In this document: in pieces, positions 1 through 6,164 of the stretch
How positions within the stretch are numbered: the stretch's first letter is position 1
How the letters are laid out: each line of letters opens with the position of its first letter
Assembly (NCBI GenBank): GCA_028716125.1
Contig: JAQUQK010000088.1
Location: 1-7,498, forward strand
Direction: 5' to 3'
Length of the DNA stretch: 7,498 nt
DNA from: Thermoplasmatota archaeon
Lineage (GTDB): Archaea > Thermoplasmatota > JAQUQK01
Notes under the pieces: generated by a model
Database searches by the model: none
What the model saw: the letters and a program-made list of their open reading frames with translations, nothing else
Told to the model about the DNA's origin: nothing
Program-made: the position numbers and the translations under genes

Positions 1-251
1 AATGAGTGATACCACTTGCATTCCTGGATGTACGCTTCCAATGGGGTTTCTGCGCGCTCGAAAAAGAAATGGGTATAGCCTGCATTAAGGGATTCGGAGG
101 TTTTTGCTATGTCCGTTCCGAGGTCGCAGTCCGACCGTCCCACGTAGTTTGCACTTTCACCGTCCCTGGAAAGTATGAATGCTCCAACGGTTCCCATAGG
201 CAATTTGTCGGCATCTGAAATCGGAAACGCCTGGCGCCTGAAAATACCCAT
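1..251 (-). CDS. GIY-YIG nuclease-like protein, 3' part cut off by window edge
   Basis: The first 83 codons of an open frame start with ATG at 251 and run off the left edge with no stop. The translation has the outline of a GIY-YIG domain: a GAFIL strand (residues 23-27), NYVGRSD (35-41), and then GYTHFFFERAETPLEAY (58-74) followed by ECKWYH (77-82). That second half resembles the archaeal and bacterial GIY-YIG-like group with a YTHFxxExAxSPxEAxxxEC..YH pattern, recalled from memory. Canonical GIY-YIG enzymes cut DNA with Tyr, Arg and Glu residues. Here the Tyr of 'GIY' is Phe25, and the Arg normally found in the helix after YVGR appears to be replaced (DLGTDI, 43-48), so activity is doubtful. 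The start is supported by a TATA box about 30 bp upstream. The function is not known, and the C-terminal part cannot be seen. Confidence 0.72.
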   Translation of the reverse strand, partial: MGIFRRQAFPISDADKLPMGTVGAFILSRDGESANYVGRSDCDLGTDIAKTSESLNAGYTHFFFERAETPLEAYIQECKWYHS

Positions 252-276
252 AATTATCCTAATGGCGCTTAATGTA

Positions 277-284
277 GATATAAA
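277..284 (-). promoter_or_regulatory. TATA box for the GIY-YIG-like gene
   Basis: On the minus strand the sequence reads TTTATATC, close to the archaeal TATA consensus. Its centre lies about 30 bp before the ATG at 251. Archaeal transcription normally begins about 25 bp after the centre of the box, so the mRNA would have a leader of only about 5 nt. No Shine-Dalgarno sequence is seen before this ATG, which fits a leaderless or nearly leaderless message. This is inferred from position and sequence only. Confidence 0.5.
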
Positions 285-290
285 TTGCCT

Positions 291-320
291 AAAATCCTGA
301 AAAAAGACAAGAAATTAAGA
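291..320 (-). terminator. Oligo-T terminator after tRNA-Cys
   Basis: Downstream of the tRNA 3' end the minus strand is T-rich. It has TTTCTT twice, then a run of six T (305-300) and a run of four T (294-291). Archaeal RNA polymerase stops at oligo-T tracts without needing a hairpin. The tract also separates the tRNA from the promoter of the next gene. Confidence 0.45.
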
Positions 321-332
321 AACTCTCAGTAA

Positions 333-409
333 TGGAGCTGAGGTTGGGATTTGAACCCAAGAATTGCAGATCTGCAGTCTGCCGCGTTGGACCACTCCGC
401 TACCTCAGC
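333..409 (-). tRNA. tRNA-Cys, anticodon GCA, CCA end encoded
   Basis: The minus strand folds into a complete cloverleaf without an intron. The acceptor stem is GCTGAGG paired with CCTCAGC (409-403 with 343-337). The D arm has a 3-bp GCG/CGC stem and an 11-nt loop containing GG. The anticodon stem is GCAGA/TCTGC around the loop CTGCAGA, giving anticodon GCA (375-373), which reads the Cys codons TGC and TGT. The variable region has 5 nt, and the T arm is TTGGG-TTCAAAT-CCCAA. The discriminator base is U73 (position 336), a nearly universal identity element of tRNA-Cys, which supports the assignment independently. The CCA tail is encoded (335-333). Purine G37 follows the anticodon. All arms pair well, so there is no sign of a pseudogene. 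Confidence 0.97.
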
Positions 410-450
410 AAAAAACGCTTCTGGGCCAGATAGGGGGGAATAAAGAAAGA

Positions 451-459
451 GAATATATG
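451..459 (-). promoter_or_regulatory. Possible TATA box for tRNA-Cys
   Basis: The minus strand reads CATATATTC in the gap between the OPT stop codon and the tRNA. Its centre is about 46 bp before the tRNA 5' end, which would give a leader of about 20 nt. A second AT-rich element (TCTTTATTC, about 448-439) would give a shorter leader of about 10 nt. I cannot choose between the two, and read-through from the OPT gene is also possible. Confidence 0.25.
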
Positions 460-474
460 GCTTGCTGGCAATGT

Positions 475-2457
475 TTACTTCTTTTCGGCCGAAGCTTCCG
501 GCTTCTTTGCGCTCTTGACAACCGCGAAAATGATTGCCGCGACTATGCCGACGATAACCAGAAGCGCAAGCGCGTCGGATGGCTGCTGGAGAATCTTCAG
601 GTCCAGGCCGCTGACGATTATTCCCGCGATTGCTATTCCAGTGAGCGCTTCACCCGCAATCAGGCCGGATGCGAGAAGAGTCCCGTTGTCCAATGCCTCG
701 TTCTTTGCCGCTTTTACCGCTTCGGATGCCGTTGCTTCATCTTTTATGCCGAGTTTCTTGTTCAGCCTGCGCTCTATAATTTCGCGCGCAATTCCGCCAA
801 GCATCATCGGCACACTCAGCGTGACTGGCAAGTAAATTCCTACCGCTACCGGCATTATCGGGAGGTTGAGCATGATAAGGACAATTGCCATGACCATGCC
901 GCCGATGAGGAATGGCATCGGGGTCGTGCCCTGGAAGAGGGACTGCGCAACCGTAGCCATCATGTTTGCCTGCGGGGCAAGAAGGCCGCCTGCTCCAAAG
1001 CCGTATGCCTTGCGGAGAAGCTCGAGTATCGGGGCGATTATCAGCGCAAGCGGAATGACGCCTGCGATTTCGGCAAGCTGTACGCGCCAAGGGGTTGCGC
1101 CGACAATGTAGCTGGTATTGAAATCCTGCATGACGTCGCCGGATATTGCGGCTGCGCAGCATACTACTGCCGCAACTCCAAGCACTGCCGCTATGCCTGC
1201 CGTCCCGGTTGCACCCATGCCCATTACAATGATGGATGCGAACAGAAGGGTGGCAATTGTGACACCTGAAATTGGGTTGTTGGAGCTTCCGACAAGTCCA
1301 GCAAGATATCCTGCCACTGCGCTGAACAGGAATGCCGCGACCACCATTACTATAGCGCCAACGCTTGCGATGAGGATGTTTCCGCTGAGCGCAAAGTAAA
1401 GTATGCCTACTGGTATGACCATCAGGACGATTGCTATGAACGTCTTTTTCATGTCAAGGTCTTTGTCAGTGCGCAACTGTCCGCCCGCGGACTTCTTGAA
1501 TGCTGTTGTAACGCCCTTTGCAAGGGTTTCGCGCATCTTGAAGAGAGTCCAAAGCCCGCCGATGACCATCATGCCGATACCGACGTATCTTATCTGGGTG
1601 CTCCAAATTGTGTAGAATGAATCAAGTGGAGAAAGGCCGGGGCTTGGCGCTCCTCCCATGAAGTAGAGAAGCGGGATTAATATGAGCCAGCTGATCATGC
1701 CGCCGGAAAGGACCATTGCCGAAATCTTGGGGCCGATGATGTATCCGACACTCATGAGCGCAACCGAGATGTTCAGGCCGCCGTAGATGAATCCTTCACC
1801 GGTCTTTGTGGACGAGCCGCCGACCGAGTATTTGCCAATCGGAAGCACGCCTTGAACAACTTCGCTGAAAAGGTTAAGGGCGCTCTGGGCGAACTTGAAG
1901 ACTATGCCGGTTATCATCGCCCAAACGATGTAAATTGTCTGCTTGCCGCCTTTTGCGCCAACCTTGAGGACTGACGCCGCGGCAACGCCTTCTGGGAACG
2001 GAAGCTTTGATTCAATTATAAGGACGCGACGCAGCGGGACTGTGAAAAGAACTCCGAGAATGCCGCCTGCCAGTGCAATTGAGGTTGTTATGATGTAATT
2101 GAAATCAGTCCATGCGCCGACGATGAGAAGCGCAGGGATTGTGAATATTACGCCAGCCGCGAGCGATTCTCCGGCAGCGCCCGCAGTTTTGGCCGCATTT
2201 ACCTCAAGTATGTTGCTGTTCTTGAAAATTCCAAAGAGCACAGCCATGGAAATTACTGCCGCAGGAATTGTCGCCGAAACCGTCATTCCTGCAAACAGGC
2301 CCAGATATGCGTTCGCTGCGCCCATCAGCATTGAAATGAGACCGCCGATGATACATGCGCGTATAGTCAGTTCCGGAAGATTCATCGACGCCGGAATCAT
2401 TGGCGCCCCTGGCTCGTAAGCCTTTGCCTTCAAAATAGCCTTCTTGAACAAAGCCAT
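475..2457 (-). CDS. OPT-family oligopeptide transporter
   Basis: A 660-residue integral membrane protein of the OPT family, which moves small peptides or peptide-like metal chelates across the membrane. Family landmarks, numbered from the TTG three codons before the ATG used here, are ANAYLGLFAGMTVSATIPAA (51-70), NILEVNAAKTAGAAGESLAA (85-104), the glycine-rich GSSNNPISGVTIATLL (393-408) and GDVMQDFNTSYIVGATPW (443-460). Hydrophobic stretches suggest about 16 membrane segments, from about residue 36 to 652, and the C-terminus ends in a short charged KKPEASAEKK tail. A charged Ala/Glu/Lys stretch (571-593) precedes the last two segments. Length and motif order are normal for a prokaryotic OPT protein. 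The ATG at 2457 is preferred, but a TTG at 2466 is in frame. The gene has its own TATA box and is followed by tRNA-Cys. The substrate cannot be told from sequence. Confidence 0.93.
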   Translation of the reverse strand: MALFKKAILKAKAYEPGAPMIPASMNLPELTIRACIIGGLISMLMGAANAYLGLFAGMTVSATIPAAVISMAVLFGIFKNSNILEVNAAKTAGAAGESLAAGVIFTIPALLIVGAWTDFNYIITTSIALAGGILGVLFTVPLRRVLIIESKLPFPEGVAAASVLKVGAKGGKQTIYIVWAMITGIVFKFAQSALNLFSEVVQGVLPIGKYSVGGSSTKTGEGFIYGGLNISVALMSVGYIIGPKISAMVLSGGMISWLILIPLLYFMGGAPSPGLSPLDSFYTIWSTQIRYVGIGMMVIGGLWTLFKMRETLAKGVTTAFKKSAGGQLRTDKDLDMKKTFIAIVLMVIPVGILYFALSGNILIASVGAIVMVVAAFLFSAVAGYLAGLVGSSNNPISGVTIATLLFASIIVMGMGATGTAGIAAVLGVAAVVCCAAAISGDVMQDFNTSYIVGATPWRVQLAEIAGVIPLALIIAPILELLRKAYGFGAGGLLAPQANMMATVAQSLFQGTTPMPFLIGGMVMAIVLIMLNLPIMPVAVGIYLPVTLSVPMMLGGIAREIIERRLNKKLGIKDEATASEAVKAAKNEALDNGTLLASGLIAGEALTGIAIAGIIVSGLDLKILQQPSDALALLVIVGIVAAIIFAVVKSAKKPEASAEKK

Positions 2458-2486
2458 TAAAATCAAGGGTTGAATAAGGATGGCGA

Positions 2487-2494
2487 TTATAAAA
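2487..2494 (-). promoter_or_regulatory. TATA box for the OPT transporter gene
   Basis: The minus strand reads TTTTATAA inside the AT-rich run GTATATTTTATAAT, in the 54-bp gap after the DUF99 stop codon. Its centre is about 33 bp from the ATG at 2457 and about 24 bp from the in-frame TTG at 2466. Transcription would start near 2465, giving a leader of about 8 nt before the ATG or none before the TTG. No Shine-Dalgarno sequence is visible. The OPT gene is therefore probably transcribed on its own. Confidence 0.55.
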
Positions 2495-2511
2495 TATACG
2501 GAGATGCAAAA

Positions 2512-3105
2512 TTATGCGTTTCCATACGATTCGCCGCGCACCAATGCAGATGCGACCAGATGCGCAATCCGCAGGCATTCCGGCATGTTTCCGCGTTTTG
2601 TTGCGAATGAAATGATTTCCTGGGCTTCGGATTTTTGAATTCCCGTGTATTTTACAAATAGTGAGCCGCCCATTGTGCGTATCTCAGTCAGCCGGTGTTT
2701 TTTCAAAACCACAAGTCTTTTGCTCCAATCCAAAAAGTGCTTCTTCAGCGCATCTTCAATAGCGGCAAAATCCGGCCGGTCGCGCGTAATTGTGATTACT
2801 GGAATTCCTGTTTCTTGGTTCAAAATCCCAATGTCAACGACATTGAATCCGCCGACTGCGCCGCCGTTTACCAAAATGGCGCGAATCTGCTCTTTGAAGC
2901 GCGAAGCGTTAACCGCATCTGCAATTTTTTGAGTGGCATCGCCGCCATCCACCGCAACACTAGTTACCAAAATCCCTTCGACATAGTCGGCGCCGCGCAT
3001 CACAACGCCCGCAACGGGAACGTTTTCAGCGCGGTGCTTTTTTCCCTCTTTGTCAAACGTGAACGGGCCGTCGTCGAATCCGATTATCCGCGATTCTTTT
3101 TTCAA
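2512..3105 (-). CDS. DUF99 family protein (endonuclease V-like fold)
   Basis: A 197-residue protein of the archaeal DUF99 family. Visible family motifs are RIIGFDDGPF (6-15), VPVAGVVMRG (29-38), VDGGDAT (52-58), VNGGAVGGFNVVDIGIL (79-95), GIPVITITRDRPD (100-112) and ALKKHFLDW (119-127). DUF99 proteins are structurally related to endonuclease V (RNase H-like fold), and the acidic residues D11, D12, D53 and D91 could form a metal site. That is inference, since no activity is firmly established for the family. The only reasonable start is TTG at 3105: the first internal ATG would remove the DDG motif, and the frame stays open upstream without ATG or GTG. The gene begins 47 bp after gatE with no TATA box between, so it is probably the third gene of the rdgB-gatE unit. 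Two alternative hairpins lie just before the start. Confidence 0.9.
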   Translation of the reverse strand: MKKESRIIGFDDGPFTFDKEGKKHRAENVPVAGVVMRGADYVEGILVTSVAVDGGDATQKIADAVNASRFKEQIRAILVNGGAVGGFNVVDIGILNQETGIPVITITRDRPDFAAIEDALKKHFLDWSKRLVVLKKHRLTEIRTMGGSLFVKYTGIQKSEAQEIISFATKRGNMPECLRIAHLVASALVRGESYGNA

Positions 3106-3118
3106 TTTCAGATGAACA

Positions 3119-3138
3119 CCGGCTGCGCGCCGGCAGCC
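3119..3138 (-). other. Overlapping inverted repeats before the DUF99 start
   Basis: In the 47-bp gap between gatE and DUF99, two perfect inverted repeats share bases. One pairs 3138-3133 (GGCTGC) with 3126-3121 (GCAGCC), with a 6-nt loop. The other pairs 3133-3129 (CCGGC) with 3123-3119 (GCCGG), with a 5-nt loop. They cannot form together. The second would bury the GG of a weak GGTG (3120-3117) that precedes the TTG start. No T-run follows, so this is not a typical terminator. The pairing is seen directly, and a regulatory role is speculative. Confidence 0.35.
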
Positions 3139-3152
3139 AAATGCGTTGATGC

Positions 3153-5024
3153 CTATTGTTTCGCAAGCGCTTCCTTTATCTTTCTTGCAAGCGTGCTGTT
3201 TATGGTTGCGCCATCGACCTTGCCGCGCATCTCTTTCATCACAAGTCCCATCAATGGCCCGGCAGCGCCCTCGCCCTTCTGGCGCACGAATTCGATTTTT
3301 TCGGCAATTATTTTGTCCACGAGCGCTTCAAGTTCCCCAGCGGACGCGCCTCCAACGCCTGAAAGCGCCTCTGCGACTGGTTTGCCGTCCGCAAGCACTG
3401 CTACGACTGTCGGCAAAGCCTCCTTTGCGAATTTTCCTTCGGAAAGCGCGCCAAATACTGCAAGAATTGCATCGTCTGAAATTCTGGAAACGTCATTGCC
3501 CTTTGATTCAAGCTCTGGAATTATGTTGAACATCAGGCGCGCAACTATTGCGGAAGGCGCCGCCCTTGCCAAAAATTCGAATCTTTCGAATTCGCCCGAG
3601 CGGACGATCTGCTTTGCAATTTCGGCGCTGAGGCCGTATTGCTGCTCGAAGCGCTTTGCCTTCGCATCAAGCGACTCTGGCAAATTCGCTTTTATTTTTG
3701 CGAATTGTTCCGCGGAAATTCGTATCTGTGGAACATCTGTCTCGGGATACATCCTTGCCGCGCCAGGCATCGGGCGCATGTATTCCGAAGTATTGTCTGG
3801 AAGCGCCCTTCTTACTTCCTCAGGCACGCCCGAAAGCGCCAGTTTCGCCCTGTCGATTACCGCGGAAAGCGCAATCCTTGCAATCTTTTCCTTCTCGGCG
3901 ACCATCACAAACGCGTCGTTCTCGCCAAGTGTCAGGTGCTGGCGCACAGATGCGACTTCGGCTTCAGTTATTCCATATGCCGGAAGCTCATCAGAATGGA
4001 AAATTCCCTTGACGCCTGCGCGCGTTTTTGCATACGCCGAAAGCTCTTTTCCGAGCCTTGGTGCAACTGCGCCGTGCTCGCCTTTCTCAATAACACCTGC
4101 AAATCCCGGAAGTTTTACAGCAAGAATTTTTCCGCCAGAAGAAAATGCTGATGCGACGACTTTTGATTTCGACTGCGCAAGAACTTGAGTTATGTCAATT
4201 ATTTCAGAATGAACTGATGCGCTGCGTTCTTTTAGTTTTGCGGCAACAGACACTAATTTCAGCTGGCGCGCCGCCTCAGCCTCGACCATAAGCGGAACGC
4301 TGCGCAAGTCTTGAACTCCTTTGATTTCGACGCGCGAGCCGCCCTTGACTGAAACGTTCAAATCCTGCCGTATTGTTCCAAGGCCGCGCTTGACTTTCCC
4401 AGTAGCGCGAAGCAGAAGCCCGATTGCAAGCGCAACGTCCTTTGCCTGCTCCGGCGTGCGAATGTCAGGTGCTGTCGCAATCTCGACAAGCGGAATTCCA
4501 AGGCGGTCAAGCGAATAGGTTACGCTTTCCGCATCGTCTGAAATTTTGCGGCAGGAATCTTCCTCAAGGCAGACCGTCTGAATTCTCGCGCCATCAACTT
4601 TCCCGCCCATAGCAAGAAGTGCGGTTCTCTGGAATCCGCCGGTGTTAGAGCCGTCGACCACAATCTTTCGCATAAAATGCGCTTCGTCTACCGGCTCCGA
4701 GCCAAGCATTGCGCAAATCTGAAGTGCGATTTCCATTGCCTTCGCATTTGGCGCGTGAGGCGGCTCCTCGTCCCTTTCAACGAGGCATGAACCGCCCTTT
4801 GGAGAGATATACTTGTAAAATCTTGCGCGCTCGGCCGCAGCTGCCGCGGCAACGTCGGTTGCGCCAAGTTCGCTTCTAGTGGTGTGAAGCCTTCGGAAGA
4901 ATTTCTCGCCGTCGTCAGAAACGACGTCTGAAGAGCAGTTGCAAAATAATTTGTTTGTGTCGAGTTGCTGGTGGATTTCAAGGCCCACCATAAGTCCAAT
5001 TTCTTTCCAATCCATTGCGGCCAT
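3153..5024 (-). CDS. gatE: Glu-tRNA(Gln) amidotransferase subunit E
   Basis: GatE works with GatD, an asparaginase-like ammonia donor, to convert mis-charged Glu-tRNA(Gln) to Gln-tRNA(Gln) in the cytoplasm, so the host likely makes Gln-tRNA by this route. The 623-residue length is typical. The N-terminal GatB-like cradle domain (about 1-275) carries GLMVGLEIHQQLDT (10-23), GGSCLVERDEEPPH (77-90), DGSNTGGFQRT (124-134), SLDRLGIPLVEIATAPDIRT (171-190) and GTIRQDLNVSVKGG (216-229). A middle insert related to the AspRS GAD domain (about 275-405) distinguishes GatE from bacterial GatB. The tail (about 440-623) is a YqeY-like helical domain ending in MGLVMKEMRGKVDGATIN (592-609), which contacts tRNA. 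Start ATG 5024 has GAGG (5034-5031) six nucleotides upstream, overlapping the rdgB stop, so the two genes are translated from one mRNA. The stop is TAG. GatD is not in this window. Confidence 0.97.
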   Translation of the reverse strand: MAAMDWKEIGLMVGLEIHQQLDTNKLFCNCSSDVVSDDGEKFFRRLHTTRSELGATDVAAAAAAERARFYKYISPKGGSCLVERDEEPPHAPNAKAMEIALQICAMLGSEPVDEAHFMRKIVVDGSNTGGFQRTALLAMGGKVDGARIQTVCLEEDSCRKISDDAESVTYSLDRLGIPLVEIATAPDIRTPEQAKDVALAIGLLLRATGKVKRGLGTIRQDLNVSVKGGSRVEIKGVQDLRSVPLMVEAEAARQLKLVSVAAKLKERSASVHSEIIDITQVLAQSKSKVVASAFSSGGKILAVKLPGFAGVIEKGEHGAVAPRLGKELSAYAKTRAGVKGIFHSDELPAYGITEAEVASVRQHLTLGENDAFVMVAEKEKIARIALSAVIDRAKLALSGVPEEVRRALPDNTSEYMRPMPGAARMYPETDVPQIRISAEQFAKIKANLPESLDAKAKRFEQQYGLSAEIAKQIVRSGEFERFEFLARAAPSAIVARLMFNIIPELESKGNDVSRISDDAILAVFGALSEGKFAKEALPTVVAVLADGKPVAEALSGVGGASAGELEALVDKIIAEKIEFVRQKGEGAAGPLMGLVMKEMRGKVDGATINSTLARKIKEALAKQ

Positions 5025-5029
5025 TTAAT

Positions 5030-5034
5030 CCCTC
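5030..5034 (-). promoter_or_regulatory. Shine-Dalgarno site of gatE
   Basis: GAGGG on the minus strand overlaps the TGA stop of the upstream pyrophosphatase gene. GAGG ends six nucleotides before the gatE ATG. The overlap suggests translational coupling and supports the chosen start. Confidence 0.6.
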
Positions 5035-5605
5035 AAACTTTCAATGATTTAACGTAATTCGCAAAAGCGCCAAGCGCCAATCCGCGGTGTGAGTATTTTC
5101 CTTTTTCTTCCGGCTTCATTTCCGCAAATCGTCTGCTTTCGCCATCAGGAACGAATATCGGATCGAACCCGAAACCATTTTTGCCTGCCTGCGATTCCGC
5201 GATCTTTCCCCTGCAGATTCCCTTGAAAAGCGCAGGCTTTTTGCCCGGCACAGTGTAAACAAGAACCGCCTCGAATCTTGCATTTCGCCCTTTGCCATTT
5301 GCGCTTTCTAGCAGTTTCAAGATTCCTTTGCAGTCAAGCGTGTCGTGGACAAAGTGTGAATAAGGCCCAGGAAACCCTTTCAGCGCATCCACAAAAAGCC
5401 CTGCATCTTCCAGAATGAACGCTTCCTTCGGCGCGTGCTTTTCAATCACATGCTGCGCAGATGCGAGCGCCACTTCTTCCAATGTGTCCGCCTGGATTTC
5501 AGGGCAGTCGACGTCCCACTGGCGAACGCAAAAGCCGGCGCCAAGGCGCGCCTGCGCCTCAAGCACCTTGTTCTTGTTAGAAGTGACGAAATTTATAATC
5601 ATCAT
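5033..5605 (-). CDS. rdgB: XTP/dITP diphosphatase (RdgB/HAM1 family)
   Basis: This enzyme hydrolyses non-canonical purine nucleotides (dITP, ITP, XTP) to the monophosphate and pyrophosphate, which keeps deaminated bases out of DNA and RNA. At 190 residues it has the family's normal length. All signature blocks are present: TSNKNK (8-13) near the N-terminus for phosphate binding, EDAGLFVDALKGFPGPYS (66-83) with the catalytic acidic residue, FKGICRGKI (127-135), GFGFDPIFVPDG (144-155), and AEMKPEEKGKYSHRGLAL (161-178) with the SHR motif that helps recognise the base. The gene starts with two consecutive ATG codons (5605 and 5602). A TATA box about 25 bp before the first suggests a leaderless message. 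It heads a unit with gatE, 8 bp downstream, and probably DUF99. Confidence 0.96.
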   Translation of the reverse strand: MMIINFVTSNKNKVLEAQARLGAGFCVRQWDVDCPEIQADTLEEVALASAQHVIEKHAPKEAFILEDAGLFVDALKGFPGPYSHFVHDTLDCKGILKLLESANGKGRNARFEAVLVYTVPGKKPALFKGICRGKIAESQAGKNGFGFDPIFVPDGESRRFAEMKPEEKGKYSHRGLALGAFANYVKSLKV

Positions 5606-5625
5606 TTCGGCATCGGAACCAGATT

Positions 5626-5633
5626 GATATAAG
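5626..5633 (-). promoter_or_regulatory. TATA box for the rdgB-gatE-DUF99 unit
   Basis: The minus strand reads CTTATATC in the 46-bp gap after the GNAT stop codon. Its centre is about 25 bp before the first ATG of rdgB, the usual distance from an archaeal TATA box to the transcription start. The mRNA should therefore begin at or next to the start codon. It differs at a single base from the TTTATATC before the GIY-YIG-like gene. Confidence 0.55.
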
Positions 5634-5651
5634 TAGGGGTTATTTTCAAAA

Positions 5652-6152
5652 TCACTTAATATCGCAAATGATGTATTTTGCGGAAGGGCCGTAAGAAGCC
5701 AATTTTTTGTTCAAGTCCGCATTTTCAACAATCTTGAAACCGAAGCGTTTCCAGAGAATGTATGTGCCGTAGACCGAGACGCCGGCGAGATGCGAAATGC
5801 CCATTTCCAGCGCGAGATTCTTGATGTATTCCATATACTGCGCGGATGCACCTTTACCCCTGGCTTCCGGCAGTATTGCAATATCATGGGCGTAAATGCA
5901 ATCCGGCTTTGAAGGCAGTTGTTTAAGGAAAGAATCCAGAGGCGGTATTGAATTCAAAGTCCATGGGTGCGAAATTCCACAGCCGACAATTTTTGTTCCA
6001 GACATCAGTTTGCGGCAGCCTTCAGGGAAAAGAAGAATTTTTTCTTTGAAAACTTCGGGCCTTTCCGGCAGGCCTGGATGAACCTGCAGCGCAATCTTGT
6101 TCACGCTTTCAAGGTCTTGAGGAAGAAGAGGAAGCCATCGGAGAGTTTTCAC
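5652..6152 (-). CDS. GNAT family N-acetyltransferase
   Basis: A 166-residue acetyl-CoA-dependent N-acetyltransferase with unknown substrate. The acetyl-CoA-binding motif A lies at YAHDIAILPEARGKGAS (87-103), where the pattern R-x-x-G-x-G/A reads RGKGAS, so the last position is Ser103 instead of Gly or Ala. The later GNAT motif is YILWKRFGFKIVE (131-143). The central part, GCGISHPWTLNSIPPLDSF (57-75) then LPSKPDCIYAHD (79-90), resembles a GNAT group I remember mainly from bacteria, which suggests possible transfer. The start is GTG at 6152. GAGG (6162-6159) lies six nucleotides upstream, in the 12-bp gap after the serS stop, so the gene is very likely co-transcribed with serS. An acetylation target among ribosomal or tRNA-related factors would fit the neighbourhood but is only a guess. 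Confidence 0.9.
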   Translation of the reverse strand: MKTLRWLPLLPQDLESVNKIALQVHPGLPERPEVFKEKILLFPEGCRKLMSGTKIVGCGISHPWTLNSIPPLDSFLKQLPSKPDCIYAHDIAILPEARGKGASAQYMEYIKNLALEMGISHLAGVSVYGTYILWKRFGFKIVENADLNKKLASYGPSAKYIICDIK

Positions 6153-6158
6153 GGTTTG

Positions 6159-6162
6159 CCTC
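6159..6162 (-). promoter_or_regulatory. Shine-Dalgarno site of the GNAT gene
   Basis: GAGG on the minus strand lies in the 12-bp gap between the serS stop codon and the GTG start at 6152, with a six-nucleotide spacer. This is the same sequence and spacing as at gatE, and it decides the GTG start. Confidence 0.55.
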
Positions 6163-6164
6163 GC

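Noticed and set aside
6..218. A 70-codon plus-strand open frame at the left edge.
   Set aside because: The opposite strand encodes a GIY-YIG-like sequence with a promoter at the right distance, which explains the region better.
364..1269. A 301-codon open frame on the plus strand, opposite tRNA-Cys and the 3' part of the OPT gene.
   Set aside because: It runs through the antisense of a perfect tRNA and a conserved transporter. The Cys/Arg-rich translation resembles no protein I know.
2458..2466. TTG at 2466 as the start of the OPT gene.
   Set aside because: ATG lies only three codons downstream and is the stronger start codon. The TTG is not excluded, because its distance from the TATA box suits a leaderless start.
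3119..3133. The GC-rich hairpin after gatE as a transcription terminator.
   Set aside because: No T-run follows it on the minus strand, and archaeal termination depends on oligo-T tracts.
2695..4188. A 497-codon open frame on the plus strand, opposite gatE and DUF99.
   Set aside because: It lies antisense to two clearly recognised genes and crosses their junction. Its translation is Ser/Ala-rich with no family resemblance, so it is an effect of the codon use of the real genes.
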